From Bathymodiolus brooksi (Eukaryota; Mollusca; Bivalvia; Mytilida; Modiolidae), in NCBI GenBank assembly GCA_963680875.1, contig OY804577.1:107519906-107583905 (forward strand): a stretch of 64,000 bases of DNA. The letters are read 5' to 3'. A program made the translations under genes and the position numbers. Below, piece by piece: positions 42,137-53,350 of the stretch. Positions within the stretch are counted from its first letter, which is position 1; the number at the start of each line of letters is the position of its first letter. A model generated the notes under the pieces. It made no database searches. It was not told the DNA's origin and was given only the letters and a program-made list of their open reading frames with translations.

Positions 42137-43925
42137 AGCTCACCTGACCCGAAGGACAGGTGAGCTATTGCCATCACTTGGCGACTTGGCTTTCGTCGTC
42201 CGTCCGTCCGTAAACATTTCAATCTTCTTCTATAGAACCACTGAAGCAAATGGGACCAAACGTGGCAGGAATGTTCATTTGCATGGTCTAACCAAGAGTT
42301 GTTACGATCGGTTATCCAACATGGCTGCCAGGGGCCATAAAAGCCTCTGATTGACTGAAATTTTTAATGATCTTCTTCTCCGATACTACATGGAGGATGG
42401 AACTGACAATTGTCATGAATGATCATTGCAAGATGCTAACTAAGTGTTATTACTTTTTGGACCGATTGAAAATCCAAGATGGCCGCCAACGGGGGACATA
42501 ATTTAACATAACGACCCTATAGGAAATATGTAAAACAAACTTCTTCTCAAGAACCACTGGATGGATTGGAACCATACTTGGCAGAAATGTTCCTGACAAG
42601 GTTCTGATCAATTGTTGTTACTTTTTGTTCGGATCGGTTATCCAATATGGCTGCCAGGGGCCATAATAGGCCCTGATTGGCTGAAATTTCAAAGATCTTC
42701 TTCTCCGATACTACATGGAGGATGGAACTGAAAATTGTCATGAATGATCATTGCAAGATGCTAACCAAGTGTTGTTACTTTTTGGACCGATTGAAAATCC
42801 AAGATGGCCACCAGCGTGGGACATAATTTAACATAGCGACTCTATGGGAAATATGTAAAACAAACTTCTTCTCAAGAACCACTGAATGGATTGGAACCAT
42901 ACTTGGCAGAAATGTTCCTTGCAAGGTCCTTATCAAGTATTGTTACTTTTTGTTCCGATCGACCTCCGTTCAAGATGGCTGCTGTTACTAAAAATAGAAA
43001 TTTCTTCAATTGTCCATTGCTCCTTTAGTATAAGTCAAATTGAGCTCAAATTTTAACTGCAGCTATATAGCAAGGAGTAGTTTAACATATATTCCGATTT
43101 TTTTCTGTGAAATTTTTCTTTCAACCGATTTATACCGATTATGCAAATTAGGCATATTTTGATAAAAGATCACATTTAAATCGTCTCCTCAGAAACCGCT
43201 GAACTAAATTAAACCAAACCTGGCAGGGATGGTCCCTGGGTGGGTCCCTTTAAAAATTGTGTCCGACAGCCCCGCCTTCTATTCAAGATGGCTGCTGTTA
43301 CTAAAAATAGAAATTTCTTCAATTGTCCATTGCTGCTTTAGTATAAGTCAAAATGAGCTCAAATTTTAACTGCAGCTACATGGCAAGGAGTAGTTTAACA
43401 TATATTCCAGGTTCTTTTGTGAAATGTTTCTTTCAGCCGATTTATACCGATTATGCAAATTAGGCATATTTTGATAAAAGATCACATTTAAATCTTCTCT
43501 GAAACCGCCGAACCAAATTAAAGCAAATTTGGCTGGGATGGTCCTTGGGTGGTCCCTTTTCAATGTTGTATCCGACAGCTCCGCTCTCCATTCAAAATGG
43601 CTGCTGTTACCAAAAATAAAAATGTCTTTAGTTGTCAATTTCTGCTTTATTACAAATCAAAATGAACTCAAATTTTAACTGCAGCTACATGGCAATGAGT
43701 AGTTTAACAAATATTCTGGGTTTTTCTGTGAGATTTTTTCAGCCAGTTTATTCCGTTTAGGAATATAAGATAAAAATCATCAAAATCTTTTGCTCAGAAA
43801 TTTGAGTTAAAATGATCTTTGGGTGGCCCAATTTCAAAATTATGTGTAACACCCCCATTTTCTATCAACTTTCGATGTCAAATTGAAAACCAGGTGAGCG
43901 ATTACAGGCTCCTGGGAGCCTCTAA
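42137..43925 (+). repeat. Large bivalve-type repeat element (AGCTCACCTG...GGGAGCCTCT)
   Basis: Begins with a 10-bp hairpin, AGCTCACCTG ... CAGGTGAGCT, then TCGTCGTCCGTCCGTCCG. It ends with CCAGGTGAGCGATTACAGGC and TCCTGGGAGCCTCT. The body is made of two internal repeat types. Units with AACATGGCTGCCAGGGGCCA recur about 320 bp apart (about 42315 and 42640). Units with AAGATGGCTGCTGTTACTAA recur about 312 bp apart (about 42970, 43283 and 43595). I recall the family from many bivalve sequences. It has no coding capacity. Confidence 0.7.
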
Positions 43926-43929
43926 CTTT

Positions 43930-44488
43930 TATTTGACAGAGTATCAAGAAATATTTTTCCATTTTGAATAATTAATATTATGGATACCGTTCTCTTACAT
44001 ATATAATATATTCTTTAATAGAATTATAGACATATTTTGTATTTAGATTTTCAGATAAAGATGCGTTTCTATAGGTTTTAAAAAAATATAAAGGTTTACG
44101 TATGATAATATAATCATTTTTCTACGAAATCTCAAATGACCACATTCACTATTCAACATCAGTATTCCAGGAGGGCTCATGTCTTATTTATGTTGTGTTT
44201 GTTTGAGCATAGTGGTGTCCAAGTTGCACATATTGTGTTTTGTTTGTCTTCTTCTTGTGTAGCCTGTATTGCCAGTTTCTATGGATTCTCCCTTTTTGAT
44301 TGCTTCTTCTGTATTCTCTAACATGTATTTATAGACAAAAGTCAAGAAAACACAGGTAGAATACACCGTATCAATATGAAAAATTAATTAACCAGCCAGA
44401 CACTTGATTTTGAAGTTGTGTTTAATTATTCAATGTTCAATCATTAAAGGAATGTATGTGTCTTAAGTGTATATTTTTATTAATATCA
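43930..44488. other. Non-coding intronic stretch
   Basis: AT-rich, no exon recognised. A short open frame at 44136-44321 is hydrophobic but lacks support. Confidence 0.35.
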
Positions 44489-44570
44489 CTGACCCGTGAA
44501 CCCCCAGATATGGTAAGGTGTCGGACACCTTAACACTTGAAATGGGTATCTGGGCCCGAACTCCCGTCAG
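44489..44570. repeat. Palindromic foldback element
   Basis: CTGACCCGTGAACCCCCAGATA and the inverse of TATCTGGGCCCGAACTC/CCGTCAG form the outer arms. Inside is AAGGTGTC-G-GACACCTT, a perfect inner palindrome. Arms carry several mismatches. Confidence 0.6.
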
Positions 44571-44734
44571 TGTGGCTAGACTTGATGTCGGAAAGTCAAC
44601 AAACTTCACCACTCATCCGCCCTTGCCCTCTAAGCATCCTTATATTTAGTAATGAATCGTTTTATTACTTCATATCTCGTATTCATAGTGTGATGTTCAT
44701 TGATAAGTATAATTTGGACTCTAAAATGAGGAGG

Positions 44735-44890
44735 GAGGGGTATGATGTTTAGCGCCACTTTCAACAATATTTCAGATATATCGTGGCGGTGTTTTTTATT
44801 GGTAGAGTACCCGGAGAAAACCACATACCTGCCGCAAATCCCTGACAAATTTCATCAAGTAATGGCGTATCTCTGAAATGAGTGAAGCAA
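44735..44890 (+). repeat. SINE-like repeat (copy 5)
   Basis: Contains TTAGCGCCACTTTCAACAAT, CAGATATATCGTGGCGG and CCCGGAGAAAACCACATACC, with a small deletion that removes GGAAACCGGAG. Confidence 0.7.
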
Positions 44891-45118
44891 CTCGTATGGA
44901 CATATCCTAGAGCTGAATGATATTGTACATTTAAACAGATCAATACTACATCTAGCTATATAGTTTAAGACATGTTTTGATTATTACTCTCATTAAATAT
45001 CATGTGCAGAGCTTATCATTTAATGGGTCTGTTGATGAAAAGTCAATATTATTAAACAACATTATTAAGAAAAAACTGCTGGAACGTGCTAATCTGGGTC
45101 ACGGGTCACTGTAATCGG

Positions 45119-45466
45119 GCGGCTGTATCGAGAAACAGATACGGTGTTGAAAAAAACTGTTGATACTCATAAAATATTGATAAATGCAATACAATTTTAT
45201 GTTTGTCTTCAAGAAATATGATAGACAAAACCATGTGTGAAGTTTTATGACGAAATATCTCCGATTTCTATGTAAATTTACGAGTTGAAGTTGCGGCTGT
45301 ATCGAGAAACAGATACGGTGTTGAAAAAACTGTTGATACTCATAAAATATTGATAAATGCAATAACATTTTATGTTTGTCTTCAAGAAATATAATAGACA
45401 AAACCGTGTGTGAAATTTTATGACGAAATATCTCCGATTTCTATGTAAATTTACGAGTTGAAGTGG
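45119..45466 (+). repeat. 174-bp tandem duplication
   Basis: GGCTGTATCGAGAAACAGAT occurs at 45121 and 45295. The two 174-bp units differ at only a few positions and both end ATTTACGAGTTGAAGT. TGTATCGAGAAACAGATACG contains a small inverted repeat. Confidence 0.85.
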
Positions 45467-45479
45467 GGAAACACCCACA

Positions 45480-46310
45480 GGTAATTTTAGCGATGTATTT
45501 TTATCTTGGACAAGAATAATGAGCGTCCTGATTGGATGACCGATTTAAAACACACTGACTCCGCATGGTAAAAAGATGCATGTAAAAGAAATCTATGTTA
45601 TATTTATTCATTTGTTTGATTCTGGAATATTGTTGATCATTGATTTAAACCAGAAAAAAGGGGAAAAGGGGGGGGATTTTATTTGTGAATTTTACAGTTA
45701 AATAAATGTTATTTTTCGACAATTTAAAGAGAAAAATAAAAATTTGTTGCGACTAAAGCTTAAATCAGCGTTAAAAATTGAACAAATATCAGTGGTTTTG
45801 TAAATGAGATTTATTTTAAATAGAAAATCTGAGTTTATTATTTAGTAATTGATTATTAATGATACAATTGTATATCCCATGGGAGGGGGAAGGGGGCTAT
45901 GATGAAAATTTGAAATAAAAACACAGGACCGGACATTAAGCAAAAATAATAATCCAGGATTAGTTTTTTTATTAAAAAAATCCAGGAACCCTGTGTCCAT
46001 GAATTAATTTTTTTTAAGTTAATAATATGAAATATTGACATCCACACTTGCCTTTTGGACAGCACATTTCTGTGTCCACACTTGTAAATATTGTAAAATA
46101 ATTAATGAAATCCATCTGATTGCACAACGCCCATATCGAAATTCATCTGTATTCACCAGACTGTTTTTTAAATACAATGAAAAATCTTTAAAATCTTTTT
46201 TTATTTTAATGTCAATGTTTTCCTTAATGAATTTAGATTGATTAATTTATTGTTATTTAATGTCAAATGATCAATATTTCAGCTATATTCAAATTACAAA
46301 CATATAGCTA
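45480..46310. other. Non-coding intronic stretch
   Basis: AT-rich, no exon or strong repeat recognised. Confidence 0.35.
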
Positions 46311-46314
46311 AACA

Positions 46315-46400
46315 GGTTTGAAGATACCATATGGTTAACCAGAAACCGTAAATCGAAGAAGAACAGGCAAAACAATGGCCAGAAGAAATGATGAATGGTA
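46315..46400 (-). repeat. Fragment of the dispersed repeat family of 37385
   Basis: AACCGTAAATCGAAGAAG and ACAATGGCCAGAAGAAA mirror CTTCGATTTACGG and CTTTTGGCCATTGT at about 37590-37620. Confidence 0.55.
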
Positions 46401-46945
46401 CTGTGGAAAAAAAGGGGGGGGGGGGTAAATATCACAGGTGAAAATGGTATTGAATAATACCGGAACCGTCAGCCTTGTAGCGAGTCGCCAAATATCACTC
46501 ATAACAAGCTATTGCAGAATAGAAATATGTTGGAAGTTGTAGTCTACGTGCAAAAGAGTGGCATTCTCTATACATTATACACTCTATAATGAAATTAGGT
46601 GTTGTCCTTTAAAAATGTTTTTCATGCAACAATTTTTTGAAAAGGGTACAGTTGGTTATTGTATAGAATACATACCAGGAACTGTAACTAATAATATGAA
46701 GTGTTGTATTTTTTAACGCGTAAGCAGGCTTGATGATTATTAAATATGTATTTTTCTTGGACCCATCACTTTGTGCTACATGTAATAAAGGGCCCTTAAA
46801 ATCGGCTTCCCTTAGCCTCTTGGGTCATTGTAAAAACCAGGTGCTGTTGAAAAATATATACATGTATAGTAAAAAAATGTTAAACAAGTGTTACTATTTG
46901 AGTTTTGTCCATTTTCAAACATAAATATTTTTGAATTTTTTTCAG

Positions 46946-47257
46946 TGTCGGTGGCAGTTACAAGGATTAACGCAATTCTGGGTTCAACTGTTACTCTAGA
47001 ATGTGAAGATTCACAGAACCAAAAAATAACATGGCGGGGACCATACAAAGGAAATACGATATATGCCGAAACAAACAACATCAATACCAACTTACCAGAA
47101 GATTTACATTCCCGGGTGTTCATTACTATGGCCGATGACACAAAAAAGTCATATTTACGGATCGTTGACGTTCGTATAAGTGACCAAGGAAATTATACGT
47201 GTTCAAATGATACGACAGGAACAAACCAGATTGAAGAATTTAATTTTGTATTGCCGG
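46946..47257 (+). CDS. Ig-domain gene, exon 2 (one immunoglobulin domain)
   Basis: The exon lies between an acceptor (TTTTTTTCAG at 46945) and a donor (CCGG|GTAAGT at 47258). Its 312 bases begin and end in phase 1, the usual arrangement for Ig-domain exons. The reading starts SVAVTRINAILGSTVTLEC and carries the Ig landmarks: first Cys in TLEC, Trp in KITWRG, the DxGxYxC motif in ISDQGNYTCSN, and a final strand EEFNFVLPG. NYT and NDT are possible N-glycosylation sites. It would form one V- or I-type domain of a secreted or membrane protein. Its 3-prime end is copied in the 49-bp repeat just downstream. The protein identity is unknown. Confidence 0.7.
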
Positions 47258-47469
47258 GTAAGTGAAGCTACAAACCATATTGGAGCATTTAATTTGGTAT
47301 TGCCAGGTAAGCTAAGCTACAAACCAGATTGGAGCATTTAATTTGGTATTGCCGGGTAAGCTAAGCTACAAACCAGATTGGAGCATTTAATTTGGTATTG
47401 CCGGGTAAGCTAAGCTACAAACCAGATTGGAGCATTTGATTTGGTTTTGCATGGTAAGTTAACCTACAG
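47221..47469 (+). repeat. 49-bp tandem copies of an exon-intron junction
   Basis: Starting inside the Ig exon, a unit of about 37 exonic bases (ACAAACCAGATTG(A/G)AG to TGTATTGCCGG) plus 12 intronic bases (GTAAGTGAAGCT) is repeated. GTAAG donors recur at 47258, 47307, 47356, 47405 and 47454, exactly 49 bp apart. Copies 2-4 read GCCAGGTAAGC or GCCGGGTAAGC; copy 5 is diverged (GCATGGTAAGT). Confidence 0.9.
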
Positions 47470-48389
47470 AACAGATTGTTCAGTATTAAATTTATCATTA
47501 CCCGTTAAGAGCAAACAATAACGTCATTTCCATTGTTTTCAATAGTGTCCTCTATTCCGTCCGCACTATGTTGTTATCGTGTCTTATTTTTATCTCTGCA
47601 TTTATCAGATACCCAGAGACTGTTATTTGTGTCTTAGATACCTTTATTGCACAGTAAATGTAACAATTGTAGGATAAGACATGCATGTCTAAGGTAACTT
47701 GGTAAATAATCAAAGGATATACAAGACTGAATTTCATATATATATATTAAATACATGTAGGTTAATTGTTAGATGGATACAAATATTTTAAATATCCGCT
47801 ATACGATTTTTGGTAATAAGTCATACTCCTATATTCATAGCCAAATATCTTTTCACCGGAAGCGTGAAATTATAGTACAAAGTGGTATTTAAAAACAAAA
47901 TAAAAATTATTTCAATAAGAAATTCGCAAATCTGTAACCATTTCAATTCTTCTCAATTGAAATAAACTTAAAAGAAAATTATAATATCAATATCGCGTGC
48001 TACGACAAATGATCCTTTACAGTGTACACGTATGACGTCATTTTCTAGTGTGCAATACACATATTGCATTTCGTCTGCTTCGGAGAGGAAAGAAACATGA
48101 AATTGCATGCACTTCTTGGTCACCCTGTCTCTGAAAACTTTGTGAGGTAGTGTCAAACATTGAAAAACAGCTCTGCATCGTTTTTATGTATACAGGAAGC
48201 CTATTATTCCTATATCAAATACAAATATTTTATTGTCAATAATTACAGTTAATTGCATACAATGATTCAATATTGATTTATATACGATTATGACATAAAA
48301 CAATAAAATAGTTCCACAAACATAATATACGGGTTTGTTCAGTGGCCCAGAGTTAAATAATGCATTGTTCTCTGGGTCAGCACACATAT
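47470..48389. other. Non-coding intronic stretch
   Basis: No exon recognised. Short frames on the minus strand show no features. Confidence 0.35.
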
Positions 48390-48932
48390 TCATATATTTT
48401 TCAAATACAAATCCCTTTCTGATGTAAGCTCTATGATTAAATTGCTTAAGGTTCTTAGAGCCTCTGGATTCTCACATCCCATAATCCAAATAAAAATATT
48501 TTCATTATTACATGTTTTTAAGTTTGGACATAATGTATAGATAGTTTCTAAATAAGGTTTTCTAATATTTTCAAAGTTTTTACCTTTGACGAGGAAGTGA
48601 GTTTCATCTTCCACTCCATTTTTACATATTTTGCATATTCGGTCTGCAGCTTTAATATTTTTATGCCTTCCCAATTCAATTTCTAAACGATGATTTCCGA
48701 TTCTTAATTTGGTAAGGGCTTGGCTTTGTTTAATATTAAGTGTATTTAAATATGGTTCGAAATTAAAATTTTGTTTAAATAATCGATATGTTCTTAGTTT
48801 ATTTGTTTGGTTACCTTCTCTTCTATCATCATTAAACAGTTCTGTTCTCCATGCTTTAAAATATAACTCTTTAAGTTTTCCTATGACAATTTTATCATCT
48901 CCACGATCTCGCAACACAGGCACTTGTTTCAT
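48390..48932 (-). pseudogene. C-terminal fragment of a non-LTR retrotransposon RT protein
   Basis: A 180-codon minus-strand frame ends in LYLKNI. It reads TYRLFKQNFNFEPYL and LTKLRIGNHRLEIELGRH, then a zinc-knuckle-like RICKICKNGVEDETHFL in which the expected following Cys is Gly (LVKGKNF). This resembles the C-terminal region of LINE-type reverse transcriptases (CR1/Jockey-like). No RT core precedes it. The frame starts inside a hairpin repeat at 48917, so the 5-prime side was lost or replaced. It probably lies in an intron of the Ig gene, on the opposite strand. Confidence 0.55.
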
Positions 48933-49056
48933 TCAAAAAATATATGCCCCCTGCTCTTCCTCTTCCTGAAGAGGAGGGGGCATATATTTTTTGAATGAAA
49001 CAAGTGCCTGTTTGAAGAGGAGGGGGCATATATTTTTTGAATGAAACAAGTGCCTG
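48917..49056. repeat. Hairpin element plus an extra direct arm copy
   Basis: CAGGCACTTGTTTCATTC and AAAAAATATATGCCCCCT form the left arm (48917-48952). Their inverse GAGGGGGCATATATTTTTT to CAAGTGCCTG is the right arm (48970-49010). The right arm is then repeated directly at 49013-49056. Confidence 0.8.
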
Positions 49057-49059
49057 TGT

Positions 49060-49719
49060 CTCGCAATTTGAAAGTGATTAAAAAAATGTGTACATTTGAA
49101 GTGCATTTGTGTATGATGTCTGGACAACTGATTTTGTCAGGTAAACCTTTTAGCACATTTTCCATGTCAAGGTTAAAAATATTGCAATTGCATCTGACCC
49201 CCACTCCACTTTTCACTGCCACGCATGCATTTTTTTTTCTCTCTCACCATTTTGTCCCCATGATCTGTGATTGGGGTATTATTTTTTATTCTCGAGACCC
49301 TCGATTTATGTCTCTTATTGATTCACCGTGATTTGTGAAATTCTCAAAAATGGAAAATTTTAATTTCCGTGAATCTTGATTTGGATTTTTTTTATTTTCT
49401 GAGATTCGTGACCGTAACCCTCCCTGTATTTTAGGAGGCATTAATTGTCATTATCATCAAATAGGCTTCGCCTTTAAACAGATTGTGCTTGTCTCATATT
49501 AACCTAGTATCTGATGTAACCTTGAAAAATTTAGTCTGGGAGATATATCATGTGGTTGTCACTTGTGTTTTTTAAAATATACTTTATTTTTCATGTGACT
49601 GCATGATGAATCATCATATACAATATCTTGATTTTTTTCTCTCTTTAGATTGCTGTCATTAAAGGATAATATACCTGATGAAGGTTATTCCAGAAACGAG
49701 TCGTGAGCACGGAATTGGA
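49060..49719. other. Non-coding stretch
   Basis: No exon or repeat clearly recognised. Confidence 0.35.
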
Positions 49720-50020
49720 TATCTACGTTTTTATATATGTATATCTCGTATCTTGCATCTACACATGTATATCTCGTATCTTGCATCTACACATGTATAT
49801 CTCGTATCTTGCTTCTACACACTCTTAAACACATGTTTGGTGGCACGTTTTTATATATGTATATCTCGCATCTTGCATCTACACATGTATATCTCGCATC
49901 TTGCATCTACGCATCCTTAAACACATGTTTGGTGGCACGTTTTTATATATGTATATCTCGCATCTTGCATCTACACATGTATATCTCGTATCTTGCTTCT
50001 ACACACTCTTAAACACATTG
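49720..50020 (+). repeat. 28-bp subrepeats in three larger blocks
   Basis: ATATCTCGTATCTTGCATCT plus ACACATGT recurs at 49741, 49769 and 49797. Blocks begin ACGTTTTTATATATG at about 49724, 49845 and 49937 and end AAACACATGTTTGGTGGC. Confidence 0.85.
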
Positions 50021-50143
50021 TTTGATATCTAGCACTAGGTCCATCTTACGTGATAAGGTAGCACTTCAACTGTTGAAGCTATATTTTATGTAGTAGGGTG
50101 TTCGTTAAACTATTTAAATACGTTAGTTTAATTATATTTTCAG

Positions 50144-50225
50144 CTCTGTTGAATTCTAATGACCCGTCATATTATCGGTATCTGCTTGTTGATTCTATTT
50201 CCAAGAAACTTATTGTTGGTTTTAT
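50144..50225 (+). CDS. Ig-domain gene, candidate exon 3
   Basis: A clear acceptor (AATTATATTTTCAG) ends at 50143 and a donor (TTTAT|GTAAGT) follows 50225. The 82-base exon begins with two bases that complete the phase-1 end of the Ig exon at 47257, then reads LLNSNDPSYYRYLLVDSISK and KLIVGF. It ends in phase 2. No motif is recognised. It could be a linker or the start of the next domain. Support is only from splice signals, phase and strand. Confidence 0.4.
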
Positions 50226-50256
50226 GTAAGTATCATTAATACAGCGTACTAATATA

Positions 50257-50420
50257 TGATGGGTAATGAGTATGGTGTTTAACTCCACTTTCAACAATAT
50301 TTCAGTCATATCGTGGCGGTCAGTATTATTGGTGGAGGAAACCGGAGTACTCAGAGAAAGCCGCCGACCTACCGCAAATCACTGGCCAACTTTATCACAT
50401 AATGTTGTATAGAGTACCTC
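50257..50420 (+). repeat. SINE-like repeat (copy 6, most complete)
   Basis: Reads GTATGGTGTTTAACTCCACT, CAATATTTCAGTCATATCGTG, GGAGGAAACCGGAGTACTCA, CCTACCGCAAATCACTGGCC and TTTATCACATAATGTTGTAT. It lies just downstream of the exon at 50144. Confidence 0.75.
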
Positions 50421-50429
50421 CTAATGTGA

Positions 50430-51284
50430 TATTGAATATCAACATTTACAGATAGGAACGAATACTTATCTACCGCATGCATGATTTAATTGGTTAACTA
50501 TATATAGCCTGACACATGGACCTCCTTGGTTTTTTTCCTCCTTTTATCAATATGTTTAAAGCAAGGATTTATAAATCCTTGTTTAAAGTAATATGAAAGG
50601 CAAATATAGTGGAATTTTTGGATTAAATATTTTCACTTAATATGTCACTTAATTTTAAGTAAAATCAACTGCATAACATTAAAAATCCGCTCAAAAGAAG
50701 ATTTTAAGAGCAAATCGCAAAATATTTGACAGCAGATAATTCTGTGTTCCCGCACAGTAATGCAAAGGATATGCGTGTGACCCAAGATTTGAAATCTTTC
50801 GGGGAGATTATCGCTCATGCGCACTGTTCAGTTGATGAAAAAAAATATATATACAGAAAAAAAATGTATATTTCGTGTGTACCACATAAGAATAGTTGCA
50901 ACAACAAAAATTGGTTCACACGACATGAAACAGACAGATTCCTCAATAATCATCGTCAGGAATGTGTGCGTGCTTACATCAGGATCCATGATTGATCTTT
51001 TCTTCACGAGGTCATGATCGGCAATCATCGGAACAAAACAATCGAAAGTTAATCAGTCTCCACAACGCAATGGCGAGGACGATACACATGCTTCTGCTTC
51101 TGCTTCTGCCATATGATTGCCTCCTTCATCATATTGAAGATTATGCAATTTTGATTTTAGTGCGGCATGCCCAATGAATAGTGAAGCCAAAGTTTAAATA
51201 AGTTTCCAAGTAGATGATAATATTAAGTAATAATAACCAAATTGAATTTACAATTAAAACTATATACAGTTGTCACTGTCTGGA
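50430..51284. other. Stretch without recognised genes
   Basis: An open frame at 50726-50995 (89 codons) has no recognised motif. A (CTTCTG)n microsatellite is near 51090-51108. The 3-prime tail of the LINE at 51285 probably occupies 51180-51284. Confidence 0.35.
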
Positions 51285-52316
51285 CTATAGGGACACGATC
51301 CTTGCCTTAAAGGCCTCAGGTGTGTCCAATTCAACAATGTCTGGAGCTAGTAGGTTCCAGTCTCGTACCGTTCTTGGAAAGAATGACATTTTCCTGGTGT
51401 CAATACGGGAGGATGGTATCTGGAATGACCTGTTGTGTGATTTTCTGGTTTTTCGGCCTGTTGGAATTAGCCTGTTTTCCTTGTTGATGGCTACAAGTTC
51501 TCTATCGATTTTATATAGCATCACAAGTCTAGCGTCCTTTCTTCTGTCTGCAAGTGGTTTCCATTTTAGTCTTTGTAGGATGTTACTTACACTAGATCTA
51601 TTTCTGTGATTGTTTGCTACATATCTAGCCGCTCTTCTCTGCACTGCCTCCACCTTGTTTATATCAGCTTGTGTATATGGGTCCCAGACTGTACTAGCAT
51701 ATTCTACTAGTGGACGTGCAAGAGTGAAATATGCTTGTTCTTTTATCCTGATAGATGGGATTTTCAGGTTTCTACGCAGAAAGCCAAGAGTTTTATTTGC
51801 TTTGCTGGTAATACAATTTATGTGCTGGTCCCATTGTAATTTGTTTGTGAACGCGTACGTGAGGCCTAAATATTTGGCGGATGTAACTGACTCTAGCGTA
51901 TGCCCGTGGAGTTGGTATTTGGCATCAATTATTTTCTTTTTGTTGGTTACTCTGAGTACAGTGCATTTATCAGGGTGGAATTTCATGCACCATTCATTTT
52001 CCCAATGTCCCAGCTTATCTAGATCTTTTTGAAGGGTTTCAACATCGTTGTTATTGGATATTGTCAGGTACGCTATTGTGTCGTCGGCAAAGAGTCTTAC
52101 TGTTGATGTTAGTCTTGATTGGAGGTCGTTTATGTAGTAGAGGAAGAGCCCTGGACCTAGGACGGAGCATTGGGGAACTCCTAAGTCCACACTGACTGCG
52201 TCAGAGGTAGATCCATCAATTACTACAGATTGTTTTCTGTTTGCAAGCCAGTTTGCAAGCATGCACACGGATTTGCAGATTTCTAGTTGTTGAGAACATA
52301 TTTCGACTTGAAACAT
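51285..52316 (-). pseudogene. LINE (Jockey/CR1-like) reverse transcriptase, 5-prime truncated
   Basis: A 343-codon minus-strand frame holds the C-terminal half of a non-LTR RT. It contains LANRKQSVVIDGSTSDAVSV and the motif GVPQCSVLGP (residues 46-55, Cys in place of the usual Gly), then the catalytic FADDT near residues 76-80. The C-terminal conserved AKYLGLTY, YASTVWDPYTQ and VQRRAARYV follow, ending FKARIVSL. The endonuclease and the RT fingers (including the motif A Asp) are absent, as usual for a 5-prime truncated insertion. The frame itself is intact for over 1 kb, so the copy is not very old. Upstream of residue 20 the similarity fades. Confidence 0.8.
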
Positions 52317-52606
52317 GCATGAATAGCTTAGTATAGGTACCGCCGTATTCCAAATTAAATTTTCAGGGAAAAATGTTCTTCACCCAAAACTGGTGTAATA
52401 TTACTTTAATGTTAACGGTGAAGATGGTTGTAAAATGTATTAGCTTTATAGAGAGGATACAAGTGATTAAATAGGGGGTATAATCAAAATTTATTAATGC
52501 TTATTTGTTTAATTTTAACCGTTACTGAGTATCTCTGCCACAAATAACCACGGATATGTTCCATTTGTTTCCTTATTAATTACTTATCACTGTTGTAACA
52601 AGAGTA
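52317..52606. other. Spacer between retroelement fragments
   Basis: AT-rich, nothing recognised. Confidence 0.3.
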
Positions 52607-52800
52607 TCACGACGGCTGCCACATGTGATGCAGGAACTGCCTACCTGTCCAGAGCACCAAAGTTCACCCCCGGTTTTTAGTAGGGTTCGTGTTCCTCGAT
52701 CTCTTGTTTTCTGTGTAATGTCTTGTAGACTACTGTTTGCTCTTTTGTCCATTTTCGTTTGGACATTGTGTTATCTGCCCTTCCTTTTGTCGTAACATTT
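52607..52800 (+). repeat. Dispersed bivalve-type repeat
   Basis: ACGGCTGCCACATGTGATGC, AGGAACTGCCTACCTGTCC, CACCCCCGGTTTTTAGTAGG and GTTCGTGTTCCTCGATCTC correspond to phrases at 37385-37735 and, in part, to 59096-59165. Confidence 0.6.
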
Positions 52801-53350
52801 CGTTCTTAACCGGCTCTCACTGTCAATTTCGAGGTGTAGGTCAAGGTATGAAGCAGACCTAGCTGTACCTGTGGTATCGTTTATTTCAAGCTCATTGGGA
52901 TAGATGCGATCAAGGAAATCACCTAATTTAGAATTATTTAGTGAAAGTACATCTTCTGTATAGCGGAACGTGAAATTAAAGGATAGGGATTGCTGCTTTT
53001 CGTTTTTCTTGAGAAGCCCTGTAAGAGTAAAGGAAAACGTTGGCTAGAAGTGGAGCACAGTGGGTACCAATGATAATGCCGACTGTCTGTTGAAAAATAT
53101 ATCCACCAAGCATAGCAAATATGTTGTCAATAAAACATTCCAACATTTTGATAATATCAGTTTCAGAGAACATTTTGGTAGAACGAGAAAGTCTCTTTAC
53201 ATAATAACATTTGTCTCTTCTTATGACCAGGTATTTGTATCTACGTTGGCCATTTTTGTTTTTTTATGAAACACAGTTGGATTAATTCTTTCAATCTGTC
53301 TTTTAGTTTGAATGGGAAATAATTGTGTAGAGTGTAGATTGTATGTACTC
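52795..53350 (-). pseudogene. Reverse-transcriptase fragment, probably Penelope-like
   Basis: On the minus strand, several frames read a collinear RT fragment: TLHNYFPFKLKDRLKELIQ (about 53340), FSETDIIKMLECFIDNIF, then FQQTVGIIIGTHCAPLLANV and FLYSY. Further on FNFTFRYTEDVLSLNNSK and TARSASYLDLHLEIDSESR (about 52810). The GIxxGTxCAPLLAxxFLYSYE pattern is one I know from Penelope-like elements of bivalves. The catalytic motif here reads RYTEDV, so the usual Asp pair is damaged. At least two frame changes (near 53010 and 53250) make it a pseudogene. It abuts the dispersed repeat at 52607, which may be its 3-prime flank. Confidence 0.6.

Noticed and set aside
50726..50995. 89-codon ORF downstream of the Ig exons
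   Set aside because: Considered as a fourth exon, but it lacks a clear acceptor in the required phase and shows no motif.
51610..52032. 140-codon plus-strand ORF opposite the LINE
   Set aside because: It lies antisense to the reverse-transcriptase frame and is a shadow of it.
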